A stretch of DNA of 64,000 bases from Lunularia cruciata (Eukaryota; Streptophyta; Marchantiopsida; Lunulariales; Lunulariaceae). Shown here piece by piece: positions 35,223-47,002 of this stretch. Where the stretch lies: NCBI GenBank assembly GCA_948567375.1, contig OX419762.1, positions 27,533,465 to 27,597,464 of the forward strand, in the 5' to 3' direction. A program made the translations under genes and the position numbers. Numbering within the stretch: position 1 is the first letter of the stretch; each line of letters begins with the position of its first letter. The notes under the pieces are model-generated. The model searched no databases and had not been told where the DNA came from. It saw only the letters and a list, made by a program, of their open reading frames with translations.

Positions 35223-37860
35223 CTACAACTTCAAAGCTGCTATAGATTCGGCCTTAAAATCGACCCGTAGACCTAATATGCGACGCACTTCAGTGGTGGT
35301 GAGGCGCCATGTCATTGGCCCAGAATTCTCGCCCCAGTAGTCGAGAATTTCAGACACCTTCTCTAAGTTGAGTATGGTTGCCATTTGTGTGAGCCGAGCA
35401 AATTTGTCACGAACAGTTCTCTGGGTCATCCCTGAGAAGTGACCAACAAGAGTCCTGGCGTCCCGGTCCAACTGTAGTCCACCCAACTGGTTGAAACGCT
35501 TCTGCACCATTATGGCCTCGAGACGTTTCACTAAGAAGTCAATGATAAGATGAACTAGAGAGTCGTAGTTGTTGGTAGTCAGCAAGGGTTGGAGCCAGGA
35601 AATATTCACGTCCACCAAATGTAGCAACTTCTGCACCCATGGATCTGTCACCTCATTCTCCGCATACTGAGCTTCCGTCAACTCGTAACTAACCGGTGCA
35701 ACTACGTCTAAAATACCCCTCAGTCGTGGAATTATCGCATTCGCGAGCTGCTCCAAGCCTCCATTTCCCAGATGTCTTAGTGCGGTGCTTGTTTCACCCA
35801 ATTCAGTGAGACATGATTTGAGCTTCTCTCTTTCTCCAAGACCAGAGAATGTCTGCAAACCATCATGAAAGCTCAGTTTAGCCACTTAAGTAGAACGCAT
35901 GCTAAAATATATTAGTGGTAGTTTTACCGCTCTAGCAAATTGCTGGAACTGATCGGTAGACCAGTAGAAGGCCTTCATTTTGCTATAAACATACATGCTA
36001 GAGAAGGAAGGCTTCAGCCTAAATGACTACTCCAAGAAGGGCAAGACACTTTCCATTTGATAAGCAAATGCTTACAACCCTCTCCTCATGTAAGTTACGT
36101 CTGCTCAGTAACACGTCATTAATATGGCTGTCAGATGGTTACAATGCGTTTCTGTGGTGCAAATGGCCGGGGACTCTCATGTCCATAACTGAAATCAAAA
36201 TATCATACAGACATTGACTTCCCCTTCGTGGTTTTGGTATCTAAATGCTCTGGACAAATTTGTGGCGTATATAATGTGAGGTGATTGCACTAAGCAGTGT
36301 GTCGCTTACCTCAAGGCATTGCTCTTCAATCTCATGTTTGAGTTTTACAACATACTCCGCGCTGATGTCCACGTTGTTAAGTGCGGCTGCTACTTCTGTG
36401 CCGGTCTTAGCAGAGCCAACCCCAGAACTGAAGAGCCTAATTGCAAGGTTTGGCAGGTTGATCTTTCTCAAAAGGGCCTCCTTGTACTCATTATTGAGTA
36501 AATCTATTACATGATTCAGTGTAGCAAGAACAGCCTGAGAATTGGCAGTGGAAACAGCTCTCCTAGAGCAGGTTTGAAGGACGTAAAAGCAATCATCAAC
36601 CATCGACGTAGTCATAGCATCGGGCACAAACTCGTCAATCTTTACGGCCTTTCTCACGTTTTCCTCCATAAAATACTCCTCCAGTACAACATAATATCCA
36701 GTCAGTTCCTGCACTGAGCGACCAAAAGCTCCGGCTTTGAAACTATTAGCAGCCCTTGGACTCAGTTGAGCTCCCGCAGAACCGGCTTCTCTCGTCTTTG
36801 TAATCATATAGTGAAGATAATCTTCGCTGATCTGAATCAACACCTGCATTTCCTCCAGGCATACTGCGATGTCTCTTGGATCAGGGCCTTCGTAGCCCCC
36901 TACCGAAACGAGGTTCTTGCTCTGTGCAGATATTTCCTTACTCATCTTCACGAACTTTCTATATTCTACATATTTCTTCAAAATAACAGGTCCCCTGAGA
37001 TTGCACTCCTGCTGAAGCTCCTGAATTGCGAAAACAATACCATCTTCTCCTGCAAAGCTTCGCAGAAGGTCTTCATTGTCCTCAATTGATGTTGCGATGT
37101 AGTTGAAAAGGTTGTTAATAGCTCCCACGAAATTACCCGAGCTTTCTTCCCCTTGTTGCTCCAAGGCTTCGACAATGCCCTCGTACTCATCCCTGGCTCT
37201 TAGAGCTATGACTTTTCGTAAATAATCCACATACAGCCGTAAACCTTCCTCCTGAAGCTCTAGTGAAGGAAACAACTTAACAAACCGCACCACGCTCACA
37301 TGATCCCGGGCCTCTACTGCAAGGGCAAGTTTCTTCCTAATCACATCCTCTAATTTTTGCTTCGACTCAAGAAGCTGCCTCCTCGGTTCCGAAATAGTTT
37401 CTCTCCCTTCCCCGCCTCCGTCTTCCTGGTTTGGAGCGCTATAATCAGCATCCAATTCCAAAAACCGCTCTACATACTTCGCAGCAGCTTCATAGTCCTC
37501 TGCTTCAAGCGCTTGCTTGGCTCCGTCTATACAATTGGTGCGATCGACAATGACATCAATCCTCGCTAATGTCGCTTGCACACGAGATTGCGCCAAATCC
37601 AGCTCCCTAACCTTGCCACTAACATGATCGGCAAGGGCACAGGTCGATCTCACGCTAGCCAGCATTTGATCCGAATCAGACCGCACAAACTCCAAAACCT
37701 CGGACGCCTTGTGCAGGCCGGACAGCTTCTTTTCCAGATCATACCGCTGGGACAGCAAAACCTCCAATTCATCATCAATGCTTCTTCCATATGCTATGCT
37801 CTCGTGGAGGAGCCGCGTCATGGCCCCTATGTCGGTCAGCATCTTAATCTGTTCCAACAT
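35223..37860 (-). CDS. COG4: Conserved oligomeric Golgi complex subunit 4
   Basis: Two exons, 37860-36310 and 35852-35223, joined in phase 0 at GAG|GTAAGC...TTTGCAG|ACA, give 726 residues; Arabidopsis COG4 is about 738. COG4 is a lobe A subunit of the COG tether, which captures vesicles recycling within the Golgi and is needed for correct glycosylation; it contacts the SNARE machinery. The N-terminus has the plant-conserved TDIGAMTRLLHESIAY and a coiled-coil region (LSQRYDLEKKL, KVRELDLAQSRVQATLARID). The C-terminus carries the most conserved block: YDSLVHLIIDF, KRFNQLGGLQLDRD, RDKFARLTQMATILNLEKV, WGENSGPMTWRLT, ending in SIAALKL. The start at 37860 (MLEQIKMLTD) fits family length; an in-frame ATG at 38004 would add 48 unlike residues. 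The lone intron is 457 bp. No disruptions are seen, so the gene looks functional. Confidence 0.95.
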
Positions 37861-38988
37861 TTTGCCTGTTCTCCTCTGCTTCGCTCCGCTCTGCTCTTGT
37901 TGACGAGCAACAGCGTCTTCTGCAACTCCACTCGAGACAGAACGCTGTATTGAAAGAAGTAGAAAATAGCTCGTCCGGTTCCTCGATGTACTTCCAGCAA
38001 GCACAAACGAGCCTCTGTATAGTTCAGGATGGGCTCGGGCAGTCTTGTCGGGAAAACTATCGGGTAAACATCGGTCAAAGCGGAATGTAGTACGAATATT
38101 TTCGGGAATTTAGCAATTATTCCCGATTTCCCGTCAGGACTGTCGTTGCAAATTTCTCACCTGCGTCGTCCCCGACGGCAAATCTCTTGACGCTGGCATT
38201 TCCTCCTCTGGACAAAAAGATGTGAATCCTGCTTCGGTTTTCCAGGTGGGTGCGATGGCATGTGGGATGGATCCTTCACGTCCCTAGCATCGGTTTGAAA
38301 GTTAGTATTGACCTTTTATTTATGGAAGAACATTCGAAGAATCATCATGTATATTTTGCATTTGTAGACTTACTTGGTTTATTGTAAGTGCAACAGTGAC
38401 CATTTCAGAAGTTTATGACTAATAAAACTAAAGTGCGGGGCCAGGTGAATACTTACGCTGACTCAATAAATTTATACTTCTCCCTTATGGGAGTTTGCTT
38501 ACTTCATATTATATTTTGTGCCATTTCCACTGTTCATATTGTGTCTCTTACAAAAATCAAACTAACAGTTGTGAAGATAATATTAAATCGGAAATACCTT
38601 TTGAAATATATTTGATATAAACTATATTATGTTTGATATATGAAATTCCAAGTATTACATAAATAAAAAATAATTCTTTGCATAAGAATCACTTGAACGT
38701 ATATATTGACCTTTAAACAAGAAACAAATTTCCTTCGTTTGAATGGAAATGGACTAATAAGTTAAAGTTTAAAGTTCCTAGTTTTATATCTAGTGTAGTA
38801 AAATATTTTGCTCTTGTAAAATTGTATTATTGAAGAAATGGAATGTAATTGAAAGGTTTATTTTTGGGTTTATTTTTCCTCTTAGATTTGAATGAGCAAA
38901 CATGTATTTACCGATCATGATTGGGTCTATCCACTCAGTTATTACTCTCTTAATAATTTATCCACAATGTCTAACCCAAATGAAATGT
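37861..38988. other. COG4 promoter side, then AT-rich sequence
   Basis: The first 300-400 bases upstream of COG4 should hold its leader and promoter; no TATA box or motif stands out. From about 38.3 kb the DNA turns sharply AT-rich and no gene is seen up to the first LTR. Confidence 0.4.
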
Positions 38989-39496
38989 TGTAATAATCCA
39001 AAGACAAAGGAACATAAGATTGAAATCCCTAATACTCCAATGTTCCAAAGAGCACTCCTACTTTATATATCAGAGAATATCCACTCCCAAGGAGCTACAC
39101 CCTTAGATTATTATATAAAGATTGGTGACATGTGAACACTAGTTCCATTTTGCTGGTCAAACAAGTTTGACAAAGGAAAATCTTTTGATTATTTTTCTAT
39201 AGCTCAAAATAAAATTGAATGGGTACCATTGGAAAGATTTTGACAGACAAACTAAAGATGGATGAAAGGCAATGTTTTCTCTCCAATTTACCATTATTTA
39301 AGACCTAATTCTTTTGTTTAGGCCTCCAAGATTAGTTATGAAATTTTCAATGTTTTTTTACCTCTACCTATTAGTGGAAATCTTCTCTTGGTGACTCCTC
39401 TATCCACTCAACTTAGAAAATCATGTATAAAATCTCAAAAGATATTACCAAGCCAATTTTCACTTATAGCTAATTTGTCTAACTAATGTTATTACA
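38989..39496 (-). repeat. Solo LTR of the Gypsy family
   Basis: An inverted copy: starts TGTAATAATCCAAAGACAA and ends ATGTTATTACA. The flanks (AATGT and GAGTT) do not match, so the duplication has decayed or an end was lost. It is the first family copy after the gene island. Confidence 0.75.
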
Positions 39497-39820
39497 GAGT
39501 TTTTAAATGTAGTCTTCATCCTTTTTAAGTAAGAGTGGTCCAAGATAGAAATGTGCATTACGCCTTGTTTTGCTTTGTCTTGTTCACTCTATAAACACAT
39601 TGGGTGCTTAGTGGTAGAGCCTATGAATAAAAGGTTGTATTTGACTTATCATGGGTGGTTGTACACACATGTATTCACAACCATACCTCTATCCCAATTC
39701 TCAATCTTCCTTCTATTGAGTAGGGAAAAATATAGCCTAACCCACCATCACAACATGCACTCTTAGCTTAGTTCATCATCATTTCAAGCATAATCAAGGA
39801 GAAATACCTAGCATGCTAAA

Positions 39821-40415
39821 TGTAATAGCATTAGCTAGACATATTATCTAGAGATGTAAATTAGCTTGGTAATACTTGGAGTGATTTTTTATACAATGGT
39901 CTAAGTAGATCAGATAGAGGTGTCACAAAAAAAAACACTTCCACTAATAGGTCAAAGGTCAAAAACACCTTGAAAACTTAAGAGTCAACTTTAGAGGTCT
40001 AAATGTAGGAATTAGGCCTCAACAAAAAAAAATTCTTCCTTTTGGGGGAAAAATGGCCATTACCTTCTCCCTCCTTGTTTGTCTCATTGAGAACTTTCCA
40101 ATAGTAACTCATCCATGCAATTTTGAACTTCCTATAGGAAGTTCACTTAAAGATTCACTTTGGTCAAACTTGTTTGACCAACCAAATAGGACAAGGATCA
40201 ACATGTCACCCATCCATGCAACTAATCTAAGGGTGGAGTTTGTTGACATGTCACCAATACATGTATTTGATCCAATAGCAAAGCTCCCTTGGAGTAGATC
40301 CTCTTTACTATATAATAAAGACAATGTACTCCTTTGAGACATTGTATTGTTGAAGGATGAAGCCTTGTGTTTCTCTTGCTTGTGTTCTCTTGTGTTTCTC
40401 TTGGGAGCTCCTACA
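39821..40415 (+). repeat. 5' LTR of E2
   Basis: Starts TGTAATAGCATTAGCTAG and ends CTCCTACA. A TATATAAT-like box lies near 40310. The primer-site-like TGTTATCAAAG begins at 40417. Confidence 0.85.
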
Positions 40416-40416
40416 A

Positions 40417-40427
40417 TGTTATCAAAG
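40417..40427 (+). other. Primer binding site of E2
   Basis: TGTTATCAAAG, a decayed form of the Met-tRNA-complementary TGGTATCA-type site, one base after the LTR. Confidence 0.65.
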
Positions 40428-40439
40428 TAGGTGTTTTAA

Positions 40440-42180
40440 TCCAAGAGAGTGGATCACCCCTCTTGGAGGAACATTGGCTATTGAGATTGAGTAATTTCAA
40501 GGGGAGAAAACATATTGCAATGTACAAATTGGGGTGTTTTAAAGAGAGGATGGGATGGATGCTCTTGGAGGACAATTCCTTACACCTCACTTTTTGTTCT
40601 TGAATCCATTCCATATCAAGATTATATACCTCCAACGTAAGCAAGTGAGAGTATATCTTGTTTATCATTTTGGAGTACAATTCATGGACATAGTGATGAA
40701 TTTGCCAAACCTGGTGATTCTGCATATGGTGATATACAATATAGAGCGGGATTTGAAAATCTTCATTACATTATGATGAAAATGGATTTGAATGTACTAA
40801 ATCTTCTCCCTTTAAAAACTCAAGTATAAATCCATAATGTAGTTAGACTAAAAGTGATATTTATTGTTTTTGTAGTCCCCAATTTTGGTGAGGAATATTA
40901 TCAACAAGTGATAGTATCTAAGGTCCCAATGATAGTCCTAATGGTTTGTGCCTTCTCTTGAGTGATCATATTAACCCTCTATTCAAGTAGTAAGTAGCAA
41001 TTGAGTGTTTATTGTGTATATGAATCATGGATCTACAATTGTAAGATTTGATCTAAGGAATGTAAGGGATGTTGAATGAGTTTTGGGAGATCAAGATGGC
41101 AATGGAAGCATTGCAAAGTCAAGTACATACCTTAAGGAACAATCATGCAATGCAAGAAGAGGAATCATCCTAAAACCCAATAACAATGACCAAAGTACTT
41201 AAAGAGTCACTCATGGCGATAATATCAACCCCGATCAAAAATAGACCCACATTGTTATTACGGATGAAGAAGACATGCATTATTGACCTTACAAGAGATA
41301 ATATTCCATGGGAGTAGTAGAAAACTAGATTTCAACAGTGAGTTGATACTTTTGATTATTCACAATTGGAATCATCTATCATTTTGCATGTAGGTTCACA
41401 TGTGTGTATTTGACCAATAAGCCCTCACATGGTATGATGCTTGGGAATGATCAGTATTGGCAAAAAGAAAAGAGATAACTTGGACGGAAATGCAAGAAGA
41501 GCTACCAATTTCCAATTCATGAATTCTGTGCAAACGGCTCAAACCCAACTATGGGGTTGAAGTAGAAGAAGAGCACACAAGAGTATGTGGAGGCATTTTT
41601 TCATCTACAGGTTATGAGAACCAATATAAATCCAACAAAAATCCTTGAAAATTTCAAATGGCAATCAAAAGAGAAAATTTGTCAAGAAGTGATGGTACAA
41701 AATCTGCACTATTTTTGAAGGCATTGCGTGTGCTCAAAGAATAACAAGAGCGTTTGGAAGAGGTGAATGGATAGTCTTGACTCAACACTATTGAGTTGAG
41801 ACATTGCACTTTGGTGGACCAATTCCTATGGAATTGAGCAACATTTGTTTCCAAGACCAAGGAGAATAGGGACAGATCAAAGAAAGGAGAGTTGGGGTCC
41901 TATGAGGAAAACGGGTTTGAGTAGAACAATACATTGTTACAATATTAGCTTAGTTAGGCACATAACTATCAATTGTTGTGTTTGTCTTCCTAAAGGCCCT
42001 CGGCCTCCACACAAGCAACCTTTGAACAACTTGGAGAGGCAAATTAAAGAGGAGGATGTTGAAATCAAATTTGGAAAAAAAATCACCAATAAATGTACCT
42101 TATGGTCTTATTGGCTCAATGGAGAAGAGTAAAAGCATAGAGAGGAAGAGAAAGATTGCACAAAGGTTTAGGAAGACAAA
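40440..42180 (+). pseudogene. gag remnant of E2
   Basis: Near 41421-41460 the DNA matches the plant gag block ALTWYDAWE, and near 41937-41990 a decayed zinc knuckle appears (CYNISLVRHITINC where C-x2-C-x4-H-x4-C is expected). A frame at 40367-40776 parallels that of E1. Several stops are present. Confidence 0.65.
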
Positions 42181-42565
42181 TGTACAAATGATTGTCACAA
42201 ATGGAGTCATAGAAGGTAATATGTGCGAGTATTGATAGACCTTGGAGTAATAACAAATTTATTGTCTCACTCGGTTGCAATAAGGTTTGGGATAGAACTA
42301 GAGAAGGATGAGAATAAAGAAGTAAAATTATTTAATAGTCAGATAGAGAGGATTAAGTTGTTACTTAGAAACGTAACACTCTCTATAGAAGAGTATCAAG
42401 AAGAAGTTGAGTGGCGAGTGATATGGTTAGCTTGTTACAATGTTTCTTAAGTATGCCATGGATGGAGCATTACAATCCCATGGTCAATTGGAGAAAAAAA
42501 TATTGAGAACTAGCCCATGGAAGATCATTGGAGATAAAGAAAGATCACAAAGGCTAGAATTGCTT

Positions 42566-42616
42566 CTTTATGTCATAAGGACAACAACTAGTTGTTGTTG
42601 TCCTTATGACATAAAG
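42566..42616. repeat. Perfect 23-bp inverted repeat with 5-base spacer
   Basis: The arm at 42566-42588 and its exact complement at 42594-42616 (CTTTATGTCATAAGG... / ...CCTTATGACATAAAG) surround TAGTT. E1 has only one arm's worth of related sequence here, so the second arm arose locally in E2. Confidence 0.9.
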
Positions 42617-42727
42617 ATAGATGTTTCCTAGGTCTTATAAGAGAAGTCTAGAGTACATAACTTGATGATAAATTCTTGAGAATTTGAAAGATGTGATCAA
42701 TGAGTTTCAAGATGTCTTTCTCAATGA

Positions 42728-42771
42728 TTTATCACCAAATAGATTAGGATTTATCACCAAATAGATTAGGA
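42728..42771 (+). repeat. 22-bp tandem duplication in E2 RT
   Basis: The unit TTTATCACCAAATAGATTAG plus GA occurs twice back to back, followed by a third partial, diverged copy. It disrupts the RT frame. Confidence 0.85.
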
Positions 42772-42868
42772 GTATCACCAAATATAGAGTAGATCATAAA
42801 ATAGAGATACTTCTTGGGAAAATACCTCTTTGTAAGGCCCCATATTGACTATCACCTCATGAGTTAGA

Positions 42869-43459
42869 TGAGTCCAAAGACAAGAGAACTTCCAAGAGAA
42901 ACACAAGAGAAGAAACACAAAGCTTCAACACTCAATATTTTGATGCCCCAAAGGAGCACCTTGTCTTTATTATATAGCAAAAAGGATCCATTCAAAAGAA
43001 ACTACACCCTTGAATCAAATTTATGGATTGGTCATATGTCAGCAAGCTCCACCCTTAGATTAGTTGCATGGATGTGTGACATGTTGTTCCTTGTCCTATT
43101 TGGTTGGTCAAACAAGTTTGACCAAAGAGAATCTTTAGGAAATCTTCCTATATGATACTCAAAATTATATGGGTGAGATGCCATTAGAAAGCTCTCAACT
43201 AGATAAATAATGCAGTAAAATAGCAGGCCTTTTCCCCTGATTGTGCCTTGAACTCTAAAAGGGAAGGAATCTTTTCATTTTTGAGACCTAATTCATCCGT
43301 TTAGGCCTCCAAAATTGGCTCTAAAGTTTTTAGGGTGTTTTAAGCCCTTTCCCTATTAGTGGAAGTAATATTTTGGTGACACTTCTATCTAATCTACTTA
43401 CTCCATCAGATCTAATGTTACCAAGCTAATTTCCACATCTAGATAATACTTGTATTACA
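42869..43459 (-). repeat. LTR nested in E2 RT (first)
   Basis: An inverted family LTR, about 590 bp, ending TTGTATTACA. The start is damaged (TGAGTCCAAAG instead of TGTAATACTCCAAAG). E2's RT sequence stops at GAGTTAGATG and continues after 43459 with ACTCAAATTGAG, matching the unbroken copy in E1 near 5427-5460. Confidence 0.8.
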
Positions 43460-43587
43460 ACTCAAATTGAGGATATATTGGAGAAAATGTTCATCTAACC
43501 CAACATATCACCATATGGAACTCTTGTCTTGTTTATGATGAAGAAGGACAACATAATCCACATATGTGTAATGTTGTTGATTGTCGG

Positions 43588-44132
43588 TGTAATGTTCCAA
43601 GGACAATAGAACCTCCAAGAGAAACACAAGAGAAGAAACACAAAGCTTCAACCCTCAATACTTTGATGCCTCAAAGGATCACCTTGTCTTTGTTTTAATA
43701 AAAAGGATGCACTCAAAGGGAGCTCAACATATTAAAATAGTTACAGGGATGGGTGATATGTCAATCATTGTCCTATTTGGTTGGTCAAACAAGTTTGACC
43801 ATAAGGAATCTTTAAGGAATCTTTAAGGAATCTTTAAGGAATCTTCTTATATGAAGCTCAAAATTGCATAGATGAGGTACCATTGGAAAGCTCTTGATGA
43901 GACAAATTGTGGAGTACTCCTCCATTTTCAAGGGCTAAATTCATCCATTTAGGCCTCCAAAATTAGCTTTGAAGTTTTTAGAGTGTTTTTGGCCTTTGCT
44001 CTATCAGTGGAAATAATCTTTTGGTGATACCTCTATTTGATCTACTTAGCCCATCAAATATGACATCCTTCTAAATATTACCAAGCCAATTTCCATTTGT
44101 AGATAATATGTCTAGCTAAAGGTTTGACTACA
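43588..44132 (-). repeat. LTR nested in E2 RT (second)
   Basis: An inverted family LTR from TGTAATGTTCCAAGG to GACTACA. It holds a small tandem array (about four copies of the 11-mer AAGGAATCTTT at 43803-43845) not seen in its relatives. E2 RT resumes at 44133 with AGGGCCTAAATCAAC, as in E1 near 5564. Confidence 0.8.
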
Positions 44133-46676
44133 AGGGCCTAAATCAACAAATAGTGAAGAAAAAATACCCATTACCTTGCATGGATGACCTATTTGATCAA
44201 TAGAGCAAAACACTTCACCAAACTTGATTTACAGAGGGGTTATAACCAAATAAGAATCACCAAGGAAGACATCCACAAAATTGCCTTTCAAACAAGGTAT
44301 GGTCGACTTGAGTACTTGGTGATGTAGTTTGGCTCACCGACGCACCAACCACTTTCATGAGTGTGATGAATGATATATTTTATCAATACTTGGATAAATC
44401 TATTATCATTTTCCTTGATGAAATCACAATCTAAAACAAGACAATGATAAACCACAAGCAACATTTGAGAGAAGTTCTCCCGATTTTGCAATAGAACTAG
44501 TTGTACACCAAAGTCTCACTAGTCTCAAAATGCAAGTTTTGCAAGTCTAAAGTAGATTAGTTTAGGCATAGAGTAGGTGAAAAAGGTATCTAAGTATTAA
44601 TAGATAAAATAAAGATCATTCAAAAATAGGATGCTCTAGAATATCAAACTCAACTGAAGAAATTCTTGGGATTGATGGGTTTTTATTATCAATTTGTTAA
44701 AAACTTCTCCAAGGTTGCATAATCTCTAATAACACTGCTTGGCCAGAGGAAGAAGTGGATGTGAGGAACCGCACATGAATTAGCATCTCAAGAATTAAAA
44801 GATGTATTACTAGGTTCACCAATCTTAAAATGATATGACCCAAAATATCTAATCAAGTTGGCTACAAATGCATTAGGCGTTGTGATAGGAGCAGTCCTAC
44901 AATATGAAAGGTATGATAGATGGCGCCCAATTGTATATTTCTCTCAAAAGTTGCTAACAATAGAGCACAACTACCACGCCATTAAAAAGAAGAGTTGGTT
45001 ATTGTCCTTGCAACCAAGCATTGGAAGCACTATCTTGGTGAGAAGGAATTTGTAGTAGAGATAGACCAAAAACCTCTAGTCTACCTCAAGATATAGAAAG
45101 ATCTATCTCATTGACAGATTTTTTAGTTACAATGGAGACAACAATTCAACATGATGATCACATACATGGAAGGCAATAAGCAACTTGAAGATGCATTTTT
45201 CTAAATGCCTCACGATGAAGAACCTAGTGCTAAAGGTCAAGACTAACCCAAAGTTCTAGCCAAAGCTTCTTATTGCTATGAAGATTGATCCACAAATTGT
45301 AGGAGCTCAATCATCCAAAGGTATAACCAATACCCAAGGACTCCTATTGTGATGGCAAGTTATGGATCTTGGATGCTCCAAACCTAAGAACCACTATCCT
45401 AACAAAATGTCATGATTCCACTATTGTAGGTCACATTATAGTGGAAAATACCTTAAATGTAGTCAAATGCCATTATTATTGGCCCAAGATGAGTAACAAT
45501 GTGATAGAGTATGTTTGAAGCTACCTACTTTGTCAAAAAAATAAAGCCTCTAATTAGGCCTTCACATGACTCCTTCCTACTCCTACATAACATTGGGAGC
45601 AGGTTAGCATGGATCTAGTTTGTGACGTGCCCAATATCACCTTAGGGTTTGACTCCATTGTAGTCTTTATAGACCAACTCGGCAAAATGATTCATATGTG
45701 TCCTACAAGTGAGGACATGACTGCTCCACAATTAGCTCAATTGTGCGTAGTTGTAGTCTTTTCTCACCATAGCCTATCTTGAGTGCTCATCACCAATCTG
45801 GGCACTCAATTCACTAGTTTGTTTTGGAGAACATTCTTTGGTATCTTCAAAACTAAACTTGCCGAATCCATGGCATACCATCCACAAACCAATGGAAAAA
45901 TAGAGTGATCCAATTACACTATTGAAGACATGCTCTCGGACTTCATATTCAAGGAGCAAGAATGGTGGGACACCTTACTTCCACTAGTGGAATTTACTTA
46001 CAACAATTTAGTGAATGCATCTACATAGGTCACACCATCTTCTTCATGTATGGAGAACACACTTTCACACCTTTAAGCTTGGTAAAGATCCACCTAGTGG
46101 TTAAAAAATTTGATGTTGTCAACACTTTTGTTTCTAGAATCCAACAAGGTGTAGAGAACACCAAGCATAGGTTGCAAATGGCCCAAAATCAAAAGAAAAT
46201 TATGCAAATGCATATCACATGCACATGGAATTTAGCATTGTGGATCAATTCTAGTTTTCCACAACCAACCTCATGTTAATTGGCCCTCATAAGCTCAAGC
46301 CTTGTTTTATTGGGCCTTTTCCCATCCTCCATTGAATTGTTACAATGAACTATTACCTCAAGCTATTGCCACACATGAAGATCCATCTAATTATTCCATG
46401 TTTCCTTACTATGTAGATATGCACCTTGACCGTCCCACTTTCTTTCCATACAAGAAGGTAGACCTTGTCCAACTCTAATTGCTAGCACAAAGGAAGTCAA
46501 ACACATTCTCTAGAAATGCATCCATGGTATCCGCCATCCGTGTGTGAAATGTCTCATACATTGGAAAGGCTACCCATTGTATGAGGCAACATGGGAGCCA
46601 ATAACTAACTTGACCCATGCACTAATGTTAGTGCAATTTGTTGAGTAGCAACTTTGCAACAAGGTTGTTGTGTCTT

Positions 46677-46688
46677 AAAAGGGAGAGG
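46677..46688 (+). other. Polypurine tract of E2
   Basis: AAAAGGGAGAGG directly before the 3' LTR. Confidence 0.75.
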
Positions 46689-46690
46689 TT

Positions 46691-47002
46691 TGTAATACCA
46701 TTAGCTAGACATATTATCTAGAGGTGGAAATTGTTTTTGTAATATCTAGAAATATGTTATATATGATGGTCTAAGTAGACCAGATAGAGATATCACCAAA
46801 ATAATATTTTCCTAATAGGGCAAAGGCCAAAAACACCTTGAAAAACTTCAAAGTCAATTTCAAAGCCCTACATGGTGGAATTAGGCCTAAAAAATGAAGG
46901 ATCTTTTTCCCTATAAAGGGATCTAGCATTATCTTCTTCTTTCCTTATTTGTCTTGTTGAGAGCTTTCCAAGAATAACTCACTTGGAATATTTTGAGTTT
47001 CC
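46691..47002 (+). repeat. 3' LTR of E2, truncated
   Basis: Starts TGTAATACCATTAGCTAG; homology to other copies ends at GAGTTTCC near 47002, about half way. Unrelated AT-rich DNA follows, so the right half was deleted or replaced. Confidence 0.8.

Larger units (their letters stand above)
42215..46640 (+). pseudogene. pol and chromodomain remnant of E2
   Basis: The protease site VLIDLGVITNLLS lies near 42223-42270. RT starts near 42655, is cut by two LTRs and resumes at 44133 with the FLDE(D)I block near 44410. RNase H follows around 44858 (ATNALGVVIGAVLQYE). Integrase spans 45300-46240, with a catalytic-core segment matching that of E1. The chromodomain lies around 46500-46640 (CLIHWKGYPLYEATWEP-like, in two frames). 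It is useful as an uninterrupted reference for the integrase region that is split in E1. Confidence 0.8.
39821..47002 (+). mobile_element. Gypsy element E2, dead, with two nested LTRs
   Basis: Same family and orientation as E1. The 5' LTR (39821-40415) is followed by a primer site at 40417, then gag, protease, RT, RNase H, integrase and chromodomain to 46640, a polypurine tract at 46677-46688, and a 3' LTR cut short near 47002. RT is interrupted by two inverted family LTRs (42869-43459 and 43588-44132). Loss of the 3' end means no flanking duplication can be read. Stops and frameshifts occur throughout. Confidence 0.87.

Noticed and set aside
35930-36000. Extra exon in the COG4 intron
   Set aside because: It is open but its acceptor is out of phase, and exons 1 and 2 join directly at the position expected from the family alignment.
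37861-38004. Upstream ATG of COG4 (48 extra residues)
   Set aside because: The extension is unlike COG4 and makes the protein longer than the family; the later ATG fits the known length.
38989-39496. Target duplication around this solo LTR
   Set aside because: AATGT and GAGTT do not match closely enough to call.
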